Shown here: positions 33,094 through 43,318 of the stretch, in pieces | Layout of the letters: the number at the start of each line of letters is the position of its first letter | How positions within the stretch are numbered: the first letter of the stretch is position 1 | Assembly: GCF_014697545.1 (NCBI RefSeq) | Contig: NZ_JACJSA010000015.1 | Coordinates: 124,001-188,000, forward strand | Direction: 5' to 3' | Length of the DNA stretch: 64,000 nt | Origin: Oscillatoria sp. FACHB-1407 | GTDB taxonomy: Bacteria; Cyanobacteriota; Cyanobacteriia; Elainellales; Elainellaceae | Translations under genes and position numbers: made by a program | The notes under the pieces: generated by a model | The model's input: only the letters and a program-made list of their open reading frames with translations | Database searches by the model: none | Told to the model about the DNA's origin: nothing

Positions 33094-35868
33094 ATGTCAA
33101 CTCTCGTCATCGTTGAATCTCCGACTAAAGCCAAAACAATCCGTAACTATTTGCCCAGGGGCTACCGAGTAGAAGCGTCTATGGGTCATGTGCGTGATTT
33201 GCCGCAGTCTGCCAGTGACATTCCGGCAAACTACAAAGGTGAGGATTGGGCAAAGATCGGGGTCAATGTCGATGCCAACTTTGAACCACTTTATATTATT
33301 CCTCAAGATAAAAAGAAAGTGGTCAAATCGCTGAAAGATGCGCTCAAAGAAGCCAATGAGCTAGTCCTGGCGACTGACGAAGACCGTGAGGGTGAAAGCA
33401 TTAGCTGGCACTTGCTTCAGGTATTGCAACCGAAAGTGCCCGTCAAACGCATGGTGTTTCACGAAATCACCGAAGAAGCCATTCAGGAAGCCTTGAGGAA
33501 TTGCCGGACGGTAGATGAGCAACTGGTTCACGCTCAGGAAACTCGCCGCATCCTCGATCGCCTCGTGGGTTACACCCTTTCTCCGCTGCTCTGGAAGAAG
33601 ATTGCCTGGGGGCTCTCTGCTGGGCGGGTGCAGTCAGTAGCCGTCCGACTGATTGTTAAACGAGAGCGCGAACGCCGTGCCTTCCGGAAAGGTACCTACT
33701 GGGATCTCAAGGCAATGTTGAGCCACGACAACACTCCCTTTGAGTCTCGTCTGGTGACCCTCGGAGGAACTCGCATTGCCACAGGCAGCGACTTTGATGA
33801 ATCCACCGGGCAAATTATGGCAGGACGGCAAGTTCTCCTGCTCAACGAAGAAGAAGCCAGGGCATTGCAAGATCGTCTGGCAGACAGCACCTGGACAGTG
33901 ACGAATTTGGAGGAACGCCCCTCCACTCGCAAACCCTCACCTCCCTTCACCACCTCAACCCTGCAACAGGAAGCCAACCGCAAACTGCGTCTATCGGCGC
34001 GGGAGACGATGCGAACCGCGCAAAGCCTCTATGAGCAGGGCTACATCACCTACATGCGAACAGACTCGGTGCATCTGTCGCAACAGGCGATCGCCGCTGC
34101 CCGGAGTTGTGTTGAGGCAATGTACGGCACTGCCTACCTCAGCCCTCAACCGCGCCAATATGCCACCAAGAGCAAAGGTGCCCAAGAGGCACACGAGGCG
34201 ATTCGTCCCGCCGGAAGCACCTTCCGCACGCCGCAGCAAACAGGCTTGAGCGGTCGGGAATTGCAACTTTATGACCTGATCTGGAAGCGTACCGTTGCCA
34301 CCCAAATGGCAGAAGCACGGCAAACCCACGTTACCGTTCAGCTTCAGGTCGAAGATGCTGGGTTCCGCGCCACCGGAAAGCGCATCGACTTTCCCGGTTT
34401 CTTCCGCGCCTACGTCGAGGGGTCAGACGATCCCAATGCGGCGATTGAGAGTCAAGAAGTGATTCTGCCAACCCTAACCGTTGGGGATCACCCCGAATGC
34501 CAGGACTTGGAGGCGATCGCCCACGAAACTCAACCCCCAGCTCGCTACACGGAAGCGTCTCTGGTCAAAACCCTGGAGAGCGAAGGGATCGGACGACCCA
34601 GCACCTACGCCAGCATCATCGGTACGATCATCGATCGCGGCTATGTCCAGATGATCAGTAACAGTTTGGTGCCCACATTCACAGCGTTTGCAGTGACTCG
34701 GTTGTTGGAAAACCACTTTCCCGATCTGGTAGACACTAGCTTTACCGCTCGCATGGAGCAAACCCTGGACGAAATTTCGACGGGTGAGGCGGAGTGGCTC
34801 CCTTATCTGAAGCAGTTTTATCTAGGTAGCTCTGGTCTCGAAACTCAGGTTAAACAGCGTGAAAGCCAGATTGATCCTACTGAGGCACGGGCGATCGACC
34901 TGGAGGGGTTAGACGCCAAAGTGCGGATTGGTCGCTATGGAGCCTACATCGAAGTTGACAATGGTGAGGAGTTGGTCAAAGCCAACATTCCGCAAAACCT
35001 CACCCCATCTGACCTCGACCCTGAACAGGTCGAAGTTTTATTGCGGCAGAAGATCGAGGGACCCGACAAAATTGGCTTTCACCCTGAGACTGGTGAGCCG
35101 ATCTATCAACGCATTGGTCCCTACGGTCCCTATGTGCAGTTAGGAGATGAGACAACCGAGAATCCCAAGCCGAAACGTGCCTCTCTTCCTAAAGGGATGA
35201 ATCCACAGGAGCTCACCTTAGAACAGGCGGTCAACCTGCTCTCACTCCCCCGAACGTTGGGATTGCACCCCGATACCGGGCGCAAGGTGCAGGCAAACCT
35301 GGGGCAATACGGTCCCTACATTGTTCATGACCTGGGCAAGGACGAGGATGGCAAAGTCAAAAAAGACTATCGATCGCTCAAGGGCGATGATGATGTCTTC
35401 ACCATTACCTTCGAGCGGGCATTGGAGCTTCTGGCAGAGCCAAAACTGGGACGGGGTCGGGGCAAAACAGCCACTCCGTTGCGCGAGTTGGGTGCTCACC
35501 CAGAGGATGGTGAACCCGTCAACATCTACAACGGTCCCTATGGTCCCTACATCAAACATGGCAAAATCAATGCCTCACTCCCTGAAGGAGCCAAAGTAGA
35601 GGATATCTCGATGGAGGCAGCCGTCAAAGCATTAGCAGAAAAAGCAGGCACCAAAGGGAAGGGTAGTAAAGCGCGATCGAGTCGTGCTAGCCAGTCTGAG
35701 GCGGCAGGTAAGACCAAAGCGGCGGCAAAACCAAAAGCGACAGGTACGGCTAAAAAGACAGCGGCTAAGAAAACCACTGCCAAAAAGACCACAACTACCA
35801 AAACGACTAAAACCACAAAATCGACTCGTTCAGGGACGAGCCGAAAATCGGCAAAGTCGTCTGAGTAA
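33094..35868 (+). CDS. topA: DNA topoisomerase I
   Basis: 924 residues. Relaxes negative supercoils by transient cleavage of one strand. Toprim domain: [13 protein letters not shown] and the acidic triad [10 protein letters not shown]. The type IA core has [19 protein letters not shown] and [15 protein letters not shown], and the active-site tyrosine is Tyr-320 in [27 protein letters not shown] follows. The C-terminal part lacks the four-Cys zinc fingers of E. coli TopA and instead has several Topo_C repeats ([40 protein letters not shown]), as in cyanobacteria. The last about 65 residues are a Lys/Thr/Ala tail ([18 protein letters not shown]) that likely binds DNA non-specifically. Intact. 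Confidence 0.97.
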   Translation: MSTLVIVESPTKAKTIRNYLPRGYRVEASMGHVRDLPQSASDIPANYKGEDWAKIGVNVDANFEPLYIIPQDKKKVVKSLKDALKEANELVLATDEDREGESISWHLLQVLQPKVPVKRMVFHEITEEAIQEALRNCRTVDEQLVHAQETRRILDRLVGYTLSPLLWKKIAWGLSAGRVQSVAVRLIVKRERERRAFRKGTYWDLKAMLSHDNTPFESRLVTLGGTRIATGSDFDESTGQIMAGRQVLLLNEEEARALQDRLADSTWTVTNLEERPSTRKPSPPFTTSTLQQEANRKLRLSARETMRTAQSLYEQGYITYMRTDSVHLSQQAIAAARSCVEAMYGTAYLSPQPRQYATKSKGAQEAHEAIRPAGSTFRTPQQTGLSGRELQLYDLIWKRTVATQMAEARQTHVTVQLQVEDAGFRATGKRIDFPGFFRAYVEGSDDPNAAIESQEVILPTLTVGDHPECQDLEAIAHETQPPARYTEASLVKTLESEGIGRPSTYASIIGTIIDRGYVQMISNSLVPTFTAFAVTRLLENHFPDLVDTSFTARMEQTLDEISTGEAEWLPYLKQFYLGSSGLETQVKQRESQIDPTEARAIDLEGLDAKVRIGRYGAYIEVDNGEELVKANIPQNLTPSDLDPEQVEVLLRQKIEGPDKIGFHPETGEPIYQRIGPYGPYVQLGDETTENPKPKRASLPKGMNPQELTLEQAVNLLSLPRTLGLHPDTGRKVQANLGQYGPYIVHDLGKDEDGKVKKDYRSLKGDDDVFTITFERALELLAEPKLGRGRGKTATPLRELGAHPEDGEPVNIYNGPYGPYIKHGKINASLPEGAKVEDISMEAAVKALAEKAGTKGKGSKARSSRASQSEAAGKTKAAAKPKATGTAKKTAAKKTTAKKTTTTKTTKTTKSTRSGTSRKSAKSSE

Positions 35869-35966
35869 CAGGATGGGGAGTGGGGAATAGGAAGAAAGGG
35901 GGTTGATTCCAACCCTGTTTATCGACGCCTGGAGGAGGTTTAAGCCTCTTTTGCAAAACTGGTTTC

Positions 35967-36275
35967 TTAGGAGTCCTCTCAGCTCCTTAAATCCTTTAAT
36001 TCTGGGGGACTTTGAGTTCTCCCAAACATCTTGTCACTACCAAAAGCACGCGAACTGGGTACAGATGCGAAGCGCGCCTTTGGGTTAACTCAAACACCTT
36101 CTGCTAGGGGGTTTGGGGGAGGTAGTGGCGTCCCCCAATGGGGGGTTGGGGGAGACTCCCCCAACGCCTGGTTTCAAGCGATTGAAACAACCAAACCTCT
36201 GATTTAGGGAGAAGCAGAGATCTCTATACTCAGTAGCCTTTCTAAGGAGGTTTGGGGAGGGTTGAAGGGTTTTAG
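35967..36275. repeat. About 310-bp dispersed repeat, family F (copy 1)
   Basis: Aligns along most of its length with about 48210-48505. Shared blocks include GATGCGAAGCGCGCCTTTGG, ACACCTTCTGCTAGGGGG, GTGGCGTCCCC, GGGGGAGACTCCCCCAA, GGAAGC-like GAGAAGCAGAGATC and TCTAAGGAGG. The paired G and C runs allow several hairpins. A third fragment (GGGGACTTTGAGCCTTTGTC) is at about 50783-50850. No ORF. Confidence 0.8.
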
Positions 36276-36283
36276 AACACTGC

Positions 36284-36865
36284 CTAGCGATCGCCAAAAT
36301 GCTGTTTACAGGTCGCTAAGATAGTGTGGTCGTTGTCACTTACACTTTCCAGTGAGTGATACCCCGGAATCGTGGTAGTAGCAACGGCTGAACCTTGAGA
36401 GTTTGCTAGGGAGGCGTTGTGTTGCACGGCAACGGTATAGGGGTAACTCTCCTGGTCATAGCTGGCTGCCATGGTCAGTTGCATCTGATTGGGGCGTAAC
36501 TCTCCCTGGAAGCAGTCAAACGACGAAGAGGGCATATAAAACGCGCCCACAATGCGATCGCGATTGACCTCAAAAACCACATACGTAGAACCAATCTGCT
36601 CAGCTTCAGGCGATTGTCCATACAGATAAACACCATCAGGCATAACCGCTTGAGTTGTTGCCTCAACAGAGGACTCAGCAGATGGATGAGATAGATGATC
36701 AGGAACCTCTGCACCCTGCGCCGTGAATCGGGGCACTCCATCAACGGATACCACTAAGGCAATGGTAAAGAGCAAACCAGTTATAGGTTTTTCTAAGCGT
36801 TGCCATAGAGTACGTCTACGAGGAGATGCACAGGGGGTAGATGAGTGACGCGATTGATTGGACAT
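36284..36865 (-). CDS. Membrane-anchored envelope protein of unknown function
   Basis: 193 residues from the ATG at 36865 (MSNQSRH); an upstream ATG at 36898 is less likely. A basic N-terminus (SPRRRTLWQRLEKP) and one hydrophobic helix (ITGLLFTIALVVSVDGVP) point to a type II anchor or uncleaved signal. The rest has the conserved-looking DGVYLYGQSPEAEQIGSTYVV and VGAFYMPSSSFDCFQG blocks, which I believe belong to a cyanobacteria-specific family without known function. Two Cys remain (DCFQG, ATCKQHF) and could pair. The gene lies between repeats. Confidence 0.75.
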   Translation of the reverse strand: MSNQSRHSSTPCASPRRRTLWQRLEKPITGLLFTIALVVSVDGVPRFTAQGAEVPDHLSHPSAESSVEATTQAVMPDGVYLYGQSPEAEQIGSTYVVFEVNRDRIVGAFYMPSSSFDCFQGELRPNQMQLTMAASYDQESYPYTVAVQHNASLANSQGSAVATTTIPGYHSLESVSDNDHTILATCKQHFGDR

Positions 36866-37111
36866 AGCTGTAGTTAAGGGGCATCTGATGTCAATCAATA
36901 TCTCGTGTTTCAGGATAAAGCCTCGTGATTGAAACCCTCTTTGTCTGGTGATCTTTTCACTCTGATTGAGTGATTGAGCACAATATGCAGGAATGATTTA
37001 AATCACAATTAGCTGTAATGAGCTAACGCACACCAATGATGGTACTTACCTCACGTTTGAGATTAAGACTTTGGCAGCTTAGATCGCTGCTATCAGAGAA
37101 ACAATCAATCT

Positions 37112-37297
37112 CTGTCAGTTCAGCCCACAGCAAGGTGATTCCATATACACAAAGAAAAGTGAATTGGAGTTTAATCCCTTAAATCCCCCAACCCTGAGGG
37201 GCTTCAAACCAGTTTCCCCCCAATTTGGGGGGCTAGGGGGGCGAAGCAAAAATTCTTCACCTGTATGAAACCACCCTGCTGTCAGTTCAGCCCACAG
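37112..37297. mobile_element. 148-bp MITE-like insertion with 19-bp direct repeats
   Basis: CTGTCAGTTCAGCCCACAG occurs at 37112-37130 and again at 37279-37297. The 148 bp between begin CAAGGTGATTCCATATA and end, read in reverse complement, CAGGGTGGTTTCATACA: 14 of 17 positions agree, so the element has imperfect terminal inverted repeats. The interior carries GGGGCTTC and a CCCCCCAATTTGGGGGG palindrome. No coding. The flanking repeat is long for a target-site duplication, so the mechanism is not obvious. Distinct from other families. Confidence 0.75.
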
Positions 37298-37552
37298 GGG
37301 ATCATCGGTAGTTTGTGAATCCACTCGCCGGGCTTCCTGACCAAACTGACGTTATTTATTAGGGATTGCCCTAGTATGGAAATCATTTAGTCATCGATCG
37401 TTTAATATTGCTAACTTAAGAGATGTTTCTAAATGTAAAGTTTAAGCCTCTATATTCAGGAACATTCTTCCATGAGCTATCATTCATCATTCAATATTCA
37501 ATACAGTATTCATAACAGTCATAAAAGGCATTCAGGGGAGCGAAGAGGCTTT

Positions 37553-38926
37553 ATGGCGGAACAAGATCGGGAACGCTGTTTGAAAAGCCTGACATGGGCG
37601 ATCGAACAGTTAGAGGGTAAAGCCGACCCAAAGCAACTAGAGAAAATTGCCAATCTGATCATTCAAACCATGACCGGACCCTGGCGATTTTTTCATACCC
37701 CAGAGCATATTTTTGAAGTCGGGGGAGACGAAAATGCCGTTGAGGTATTGGCGGCTTTGTTTCACGATCTGGTTTATGTCCAAGTCGATCAGGGTGTTAG
37801 CGTCAATATCAGTTGCTATATTTCCGCCTTTGTTAAAGAAGAGTCCCATCAATTAATCATTCGTGAGCAAGCCGAACTGCGTCCCGATCGCATGTTTGAG
37901 TTGATCATGGCGATCTTTGGTTTCTCACCCGCTCAAGCCCTCTCACCTATGGCAGGGCAGAATGAGTTTTTGAGTGCAGTCATTGCAGCAAAGGCGTTGG
38001 AGCACATGTTACCCACCTCAGCGATCGCCGAGGTCGCTGCTTGCATCGAGGCAACCATTCCCTTTCGACCCAAATCGGAGGATGGAGTTAGCGCGTGCGA
38101 TCGCCTCTACGAACGTCTCCGCACCACTAACTCAACCTTTGAACTGGGTTGGAGCGATGACAAGGTGATTGAAGTCATCAAACGGGCAGTGCGAGTCGCC
38201 AATCGCGATGTAGAAAACTTCGCCTCCCCCAGTTCAGCCCACTTTCTAGACAACACCTGGAACCTTCTACCCGAAACCAACCATCATCTGGCAACCCCTA
38301 ACTCTTATACCGTTCACGGCTATCGCACCTCCCTACAAAAGATGGAAGGCTTTATGAACTTCCTCAAACCTGAAATCGTATTTCAACAATTTGGCGAGGA
38401 ACCTGCTTCAGAAACCTACCAACGATTGATCGACAATACGCGCAGAAATTTGGAAGCGGCAAAGCTCTATCTAGGTGCAAAACTGGTGTCGATCGCCATC
38501 ATTGAGGCTCTGTCGTTTCGCATCGGACGAGACATCCCCATCTCAACCATGATGGGTGAGTTACCGTCTCCCGAATACTCCACTCCCCAGTTAGAGCACT
38601 TCATTCCAGAAGTCACTCAGCATCATTCACTCAACACTGATCTAGAGCGGGAAGTCTTGGAACTTCTTGAAAAAGGGCGCAGTTCTGACTCTTCCTATGA
38701 TGTGAAAAACTCCCCCATTGCCACCTATGTTGTCAAGCTAGTCGGCTTCAGTGAAGTCAGACAATTAATTGAGCATGCCAAGGACTTCTTCAAGGGCAAC
38801 ATTACAGCGGAAGACTTTCTTGCCCTTTGTAACCCTGACGTGGTGAAAGCCGTCACTCATGGAGTAATTCAACTCTTTAGAAGTCGTGAAGTTGCGCTCT
38901 CTGAGCCTAATCGAGTGTTGGTTTAG
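37553..38926 (+). CDS. Conserved cyanobacterial protein with HD-like N-terminal region
   Basis: 457 residues from the ATG at 37553 (MAEQDRERCL), with GGGGAG and GAAGAGG upstream; an earlier frame from 37472 adds 27 unlikely residues. The N-terminal segment WRFFHTPEHIFEV...LAALFHDLVYVQ has the His...His-Asp arrangement seen in HD-domain metalloproteins, which hydrolyse phosphoesters. The later region (about 190-450) is helical and includes DRLYERLRTTNSTFELGW, RVANRDVENFASPSSAHFLD and GHI-free segments I cannot place. No transmembrane helix or signal. Function unknown; HD assignment is tentative because not all metal ligands can be confirmed by eye. Confidence 0.75.
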   Translation: MAEQDRERCLKSLTWAIEQLEGKADPKQLEKIANLIIQTMTGPWRFFHTPEHIFEVGGDENAVEVLAALFHDLVYVQVDQGVSVNISCYISAFVKEESHQLIIREQAELRPDRMFELIMAIFGFSPAQALSPMAGQNEFLSAVIAAKALEHMLPTSAIAEVAACIEATIPFRPKSEDGVSACDRLYERLRTTNSTFELGWSDDKVIEVIKRAVRVANRDVENFASPSSAHFLDNTWNLLPETNHHLATPNSYTVHGYRTSLQKMEGFMNFLKPEIVFQQFGEEPASETYQRLIDNTRRNLEAAKLYLGAKLVSIAIIEALSFRIGRDIPISTMMGELPSPEYSTPQLEHFIPEVTQHHSLNTDLEREVLELLEKGRSSDSSYDVKNSPIATYVVKLVGFSEVRQLIEHAKDFFKGNITAEDFLALCNPDVVKAVTHGVIQLFRSREVALSEPNRVLV

Positions 38927-39128
38927 AGGGAAAGGATGAAGGGTAAAAAAGAAGAAGGAAAACCGAAAAAAGAATTCAGGAGAGAGCTAAGGGGATCAAG
39001 GATCTAGAAATAGGGGCTAGATCTCTGATTTCTCGTCGAGCATCCTTAAAAGTGTCTAAGTTTTCCATCCCAGAAATTGGGGATTTGGGAAGTCATACGT
39101 GGGTTCATTCCCCTACTCTTCTACTCCC

Positions 39129-39545
39129 CTACTCCCTACTTCCCCAGCAACGATCAGACTCACAAATTGGATAGGTCGGTTGATAGGTGCTACCACGCTT
39201 CCCAAAGATGGCATAACGGTTATCTCGAATGAATTCATAGAGGCGATCGCCCCCCATCTTTAACCCCGGCACCGCCCGATAAGCTGCTACAGCCAGATCT
39301 GCCGCTGGAAACAACCGTCCAATCTCTTCCGCAGCCGCGCTTCCCTGCCAGCGTTGCTCTGGCACATCTGCATTAATCAAGATCATTCCCTGCTCACAGG
39401 CTTCAGGTGTGATCCCCAGGCGATCGAGCATTGCTTCATCTTGCATTGGAGTGTACTGAAACCGCTCTCCTCGATCCAGTGTTTCTAACAACCGAACCAG
39501 ATTGACACACAAATTACAATTGCCATCGTAGACAACGTGATACAT
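39129..39545 (-). CDS. DCC-family thiol-disulfide oxidoreductase-like protein (DUF393)
   Basis: 138 residues. The N-terminus has VVYDGNCNLCVNLVRLLE: the D-x-x-C-x-x-C motif (Asp-7, Cys-10, Cys-13) that defines the DCC family, a thioredoxin-like fold. Further family features are FQYTPMQDEAML and the conserved AVAAYRAVPGLKMGGDRLYEFIRDNRYAIFGKRG. Two extra Cys (PICESDRCWG) near the C-terminus resemble a second redox pair. Proposed to act in thiol redox or as an oxidoreductase with unknown partner. Intact and of normal length. Its neighbour on the other strand ends at 38926, with repeats in between. Confidence 0.88.
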   Translation of the reverse strand: MYHVVYDGNCNLCVNLVRLLETLDRGERFQYTPMQDEAMLDRLGITPEACEQGMILINADVPEQRWQGSAAAEEIGRLFPAADLAVAAYRAVPGLKMGGDRLYEFIRDNRYAIFGKRGSTYQPTYPICESDRCWGSRE

Positions 39546-39887
39546 AAGTAAAGAATTAGTAAGTTATATGAGAACGTCTTATCCTGTCAGGACACACGCC
39601 GATTTCTCCAACTCCTTAATTTTAAGGGATCTTCCATAGAGTGTTTGCCACACTGGGTGAACCAGAGAAACTTAATTCAACCGTTACAATGCGCCTCCTT
39701 TTTTACCTTTGTTAATATCTGGCAAACTATTTTTCAGACGAGTTAGCATTCTTGATGAAACGCTTCATCCGCCAGATCAGGTAAAAAATTTCCAATTAGG
39801 CCGACAAATTGTCCGCTCACTAGACGCACTCGATTGAACACATGCCATTGATGCGTTGCACTTTCAAAAACAATCTTTTTTCGCCGC

Positions 39888-39932
39888 AAACGCTATAGAA
39901 ACAATAGCGTTTTCTTAACCTAGGCTTTACTC
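39888..39932 (+). promoter_or_regulatory. Pho-box-like site and hairpin upstream of pstS
   Basis: CTTAACCT at 39914-39921 and CTTTACTC at 39925-39932 are 8-base half-sites separated by 3 bases, like the cyanobacterial PhoB (SphR) box of tandem CTTAACCT units. Immediately before is a hairpin at 39888-39912 (AAACGCTAT and ATAGCGTTT, 7-base loop). The 70-base distance to the pstS ATG fits an activator site. The site would make the operon phosphate-starvation-inducible. Confidence 0.6.
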
Positions 39933-40002
39933 TCAGGGTGTATTGTTCAACAGGAAACCTTGTGAAATAACCCTCAGAAACTAAGCGAATCAAAGGATTT
40001 TT

Positions 40003-41025
40003 ATGTTGTTCAAGAGTCGTCCAATGCGCCTAGCTTCAACTTTGTCATTAGTTGTTCTCCTAGGAAGTTTAGCCGCCTGTGCCAGCGGTGGAGATCAAAC
40101 TGCTACAACTGAATCACCTGCTGCTACCGACACCGCTGCGTCACCCGCCTCTGACCTCAGCGGCGACATCCTGGTAGACGGCTCCAGCACCGTCTTCCCC
40201 ATTGGTGAAGCAATGGCAGAAGAATTTATGGCTGCCAACCCCAACGTCCGTGTAACAGTAGGAACCTCCGGTACGGGCGGTGGTTTTGAGAAGTTCTGCA
40301 ACGGTGAAACCGTTGTCTCCAATGCTTCCCGTCAGATTAAAGACGAAGAAATTGCACTCTGCCAGGAAAAAGGGGTCGAGTTCATCGAGCTGCCTGTGGC
40401 ATATGACGCTTTAACCGTTGTCGTCAATCCTCAAAACGATTGGGCAACCTGCTTGACCACCGATGAATTGAAGACGGTGTGGGAACCTGGTGCTCAAGGC
40501 ACTGTTACAAACTGGAATCAAGTTCGGGCTGATTTCCCCGATGCTCCCCTTGATCTCTTTGGACCTGGAACTGACTCCGGTACCTTTGACTACTTCACTG
40601 ATGAAATTAACGGTGAAGAAGGTGCTAGCCGGGGTGACTTCACCGCTAGTGAAGACGACAACGTCCTGGTCCAGGGTGTTGAAGGTGACGTAAACGCATT
40701 AGGCTACTTTGGCTATGCCTACTATGCAGAAAACCAGGATCGCTTGAAGGCAGTCGAGATTGACTCTGGCAGTGGTTGTGTTGCTCCCAGCCCCGAAACC
40801 GTTGTAGACGGCACCTATACTCCGTTGTCCCGTCCGCTGTTTATCTATGTCAGCAAGCAAGCGGCTGATGAGCGTCCTGAAGTGAAGGCATTTATTGACT
40901 TCATGCTTGACCCTGCCAACAAAGGTTTCGTCGAAGAAACCGGATACGTACCGATGGCAGACGACATCTATACTCAAGTGAAGGAACGCTTTGAGAAGGG
41001 TGAAACTGGTAAAACTGAAAGCTAG
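40003..41025 (+). CDS. pstS: Phosphate ABC transporter, substrate-binding protein PstS
   Basis: 340 residues. Lipoprotein signal: [10 protein letters not shown] with lipidated Cys-26. The mature protein begins with a Ser/Thr/Ala-rich linker, then the family signature [33 protein letters not shown] (phosphate-binding loops with Thr, Ser, Gly), [13 protein letters not shown] and [13 protein letters not shown]. It captures phosphate in the periplasm and delivers it to PstCA. First gene of pstS-C-A-B behind a Pho-box-like site; a hairpin at 41042-41073 after the stop probably limits readthrough so PstS is made in excess. Confidence 0.96.
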   Translation: MLFKSRPMRLASTLSLVVLLGSLAACASGGDQTATTESPAATDTAASPASDLSGDILVDGSSTVFPIGEAMAEEFMAANPNVRVTVGTSGTGGGFEKFCNGETVVSNASRQIKDEEIALCQEKGVEFIELPVAYDALTVVVNPQNDWATCLTTDELKTVWEPGAQGTVTNWNQVRADFPDAPLDLFGPGTDSGTFDYFTDEINGEEGASRGDFTASEDDNVLVQGVEGDVNALGYFGYAYYAENQDRLKAVEIDSGSGCVAPSPETVVDGTYTPLSRPLFIYVSKQAADERPEVKAFIDFMLDPANKGFVEETGYVPMADDIYTQVKERFEKGETGKTES

Positions 41026-41041
41026 TTTCCTTTGAAAGATT

Positions 41042-41073
41042 ATCGAGCCAGTTGTTCGATCATCTGGCTCGAT
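41042..41073 (+). terminator. Stem-loop between pstS and pstC
   Basis: ATCGAGCCAG at 41042-41051 pairs exactly with CTGGCTCGAT at 41064-41073 (12-base loop). No T-run follows, so it is more likely a partial terminator or an mRNA-protecting 3' structure of pstS. The rest of the 339-bp gap to pstC shows no gene. Confidence 0.6.
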
Positions 41074-41364
41074 GCTCTAGCAACTGTTAACCCAGTTGAT
41101 CCAAGGGGGGTGGGAGACTTCCTTTCCAATGCAACCCCTCCTAACGAACCATTCAGTTGCTGGATTCCATTTTTTTAGAAGTTAAGACACACTGATTGGG
41201 TCAGAGCGTTCAGATCCTCAGGATTTTTTGACAAACCTCTTTTTATCCGTTAAAGCGACCCAAATCACGCTTCAACTTCTATTAGAATGTAACGGTGTAT
41301 ACATAAAAACGTCAGGATAGCTCTAAATGCGTCCACGACACTACACATATTTAGGCTTGTTGAT

Positions 41365-42306
41365 ATGACTGACGGTCTTCTTCCCTCGTCGCAACAGTCG
41401 TCTGAACTATGGCAACCCAACCGATCGGCGAGTGAGTGGTCACAGCGGATCGTCAAAGTTATTTTTGGGACTTTTGCTTTTTTGTCAATCGGTACCACGG
41501 TTGGCATCGTTCTGACACTGGTTTACGAGACGTATGAGTTTTTCAAGTTAGTTCCCATCTGGCGGTTTTTGACTGACCTCCAATGGACTCCGCTCTTCAC
41601 CGACTCCCAGTATGGAATTCTGGTTCTAATCAGTGCTACCTTCCTGACCTCTTTCATCGCTCTGGTCATCGCCATTCCTCTAGGTATTCTAGCGGCAGTC
41701 TGCCTAAGTGAATATGCTCCTAGAGGCATAAGAAAGTGGTTAAAGCCAGCACTCGAAATTTTGGCAGGGGTGCCAACGGTCGTGTTTGGCTATTTTGCTC
41801 TACTATTTGTGACTCCGATTCTGCAAACCTTTATCCCTGGTATGGGAGCCTTTAACGGGCTGAGTGCCGGGTTGGTGTTGGGAATCGCAATTTTGCCGAC
41901 GATCGCCTCTTTAAGTGAAGACGCGATTTACGCGGTTCCCCAAAGTTTACGCCAGGGTTCCTATGCGTTGGGAGCCACCAAGCGGGAGACTATTACGAAC
42001 GTTGTGTTACCTGCCGCTTTGTCAGGCATCGTCGCCTCGTTCATTCTGGGTGTAGCGCGTGCTGTAGGGGAAACGATGATCGTAACTCTGGCAGCGGGTC
42101 AAAACCCGAGGCTAACCCTCGACCCACGGGTGTCCATTCAAACCATGACCTCCTTCATCGTGCAGGTGACTAAGGGAGATGCCCCAGTCGGTTCGATTGA
42201 GTTTTTGACCATCTTTGCCGTAGGGATGACCCTTTTCCTGATCACCCTGGCATTAAACATCTTTAGTTTCTGGTTTGTTCGCCGTTTCCGGGAGAAGTAC
42301 GAATGA
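41365..42306 (+). CDS. pstC: Phosphate ABC transporter permease PstC
   Basis: 313 residues with about six membrane helices. The EAA-type loop of ABC permeases is seen as AVPQSLRQGSYALGATKRETITNVVLPAALSGI. Other PstC marks are LEILAGVPTVVFGYFALLFV and GVARAVGETMIVTLAAG. It forms the membrane pore with PstA. The N-terminal about 28 residues are hydrophilic and precede the first helix. Its last four bases overlap the pstA start (ATGA at 42303-42306), so translation is coupled. Confidence 0.96.
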   Translation: MTDGLLPSSQQSSELWQPNRSASEWSQRIVKVIFGTFAFLSIGTTVGIVLTLVYETYEFFKLVPIWRFLTDLQWTPLFTDSQYGILVLISATFLTSFIALVIAIPLGILAAVCLSEYAPRGIRKWLKPALEILAGVPTVVFGYFALLFVTPILQTFIPGMGAFNGLSAGLVLGIAILPTIASLSEDAIYAVPQSLRQGSYALGATKRETITNVVLPAALSGIVASFILGVARAVGETMIVTLAAGQNPRLTLDPRVSIQTMTSFIVQVTKGDAPVGSIEFLTIFAVGMTLFLITLALNIFSFWFVRRFREKYE

Positions 42307-43229
42307 CAACCGTTAATCCCAGTCCACTATCTGACTCCTCTGATCAACGGTTCAGCCCCAACCTGACGGGTCGATACAAGGTAGATCAGATTTTCAAAAT
42401 TGCCAGTTGGGTCGCTACGTTTATTGGGCTCATCGTGTTGGCAATTCTCGTCCTTGATGTTCTTGCCGATGGTATTTCCAGCGTGAGTTGGGATTTTATC
42501 TCCCGATTTCCATCTCGTCGAGCTGAAAACGCAGGTATTCTCTCCCCGTTGGCGGGTACAATCTGGCTTCTCCTGATCACGGCATTCTTCGCATTTCCTA
42601 TTGGTGTGGGGACGGGGATTTATCTAGAGGAGTTTGCAAACGACTCATTGTTTGCTCGCATCATTGAGATCAATATTGGTAACCTGGCGGCAGTTCCCTC
42701 CATCATTTATGGTTTATTGGGACTGACAGTGTTTGTCCGACTTCTGGAGCCCCTAACAGGTGGACGCAGTGTTTTAGCAGGGGGGATGACCCTCGCATTG
42801 CTGGTGTTACCTACTATCATCGTGGCAACTCGTGAAGCGTTGCGAGCGATTCCTGACAGTTTGCGCTTAGCAGGTATGGCACTTGGCTCAACTCGCTGGC
42901 AAGTTGTGAGAGAGCACGTTCTGCCTCAGGCATTTCCAGGAATTTTAACAGGTACGATTTTGGCATTGTCACGGGCGATCGGGGAAACAGCTCCTCTCAT
43001 CGTGGTTGGGGCTCAAACCTTCGTTGCCTTTACGCCTGAGCTATCATTAGAGGGTTTCCATTCGTCCTTTAGTGCGTTGCCAATTCAGATTTTTAACTGG
43101 GTATCTCGCCCTCAAGAAGAATTTCATTCGATCGCAGCAGGCGCAATTATTGTGCTGCTGATTGTGCTGCTGATCATGAACTCTGGTGCCATTTATTTGC
43201 GAAATAAGTTCCAATCTACTCGCGCTTAA
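42303..43229 (+). CDS. pstA: Phosphate ABC transporter permease PstA
   Basis: 308 residues. EAA-type loop: AIPDSLRLAGMALGSTRWQVVREHVLPQAFPGI; other motifs are VGTGIYLEEFA, NIGNLAAVPSIIYGLLGLTVF and SRAIGETAPLIVVGAQTFV, typical of PstA. Pairs with PstC in the inner membrane. The start codon overlaps the pstC stop by four bases. Complete; pstB follows after 89 bases with no terminator. Confidence 0.96.
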   Translation: MTTVNPSPLSDSSDQRFSPNLTGRYKVDQIFKIASWVATFIGLIVLAILVLDVLADGISSVSWDFISRFPSRRAENAGILSPLAGTIWLLLITAFFAFPIGVGTGIYLEEFANDSLFARIIEINIGNLAAVPSIIYGLLGLTVFVRLLEPLTGGRSVLAGGMTLALLVLPTIIVATREALRAIPDSLRLAGMALGSTRWQVVREHVLPQAFPGILTGTILALSRAIGETAPLIVVGAQTFVAFTPELSLEGFHSSFSALPIQIFNWVSRPQEEFHSIAAGAIIVLLIVLLIMNSGAIYLRNKFQSTRA

Positions 43230-43318
43230 GCGTGACTGGACGGGTGTCGTGACGCGATCGCGACACCTCGGTCTATGCTCCACTATTTCTTACTTATTTG
43301 ACCTAAAGGGACAATCCC

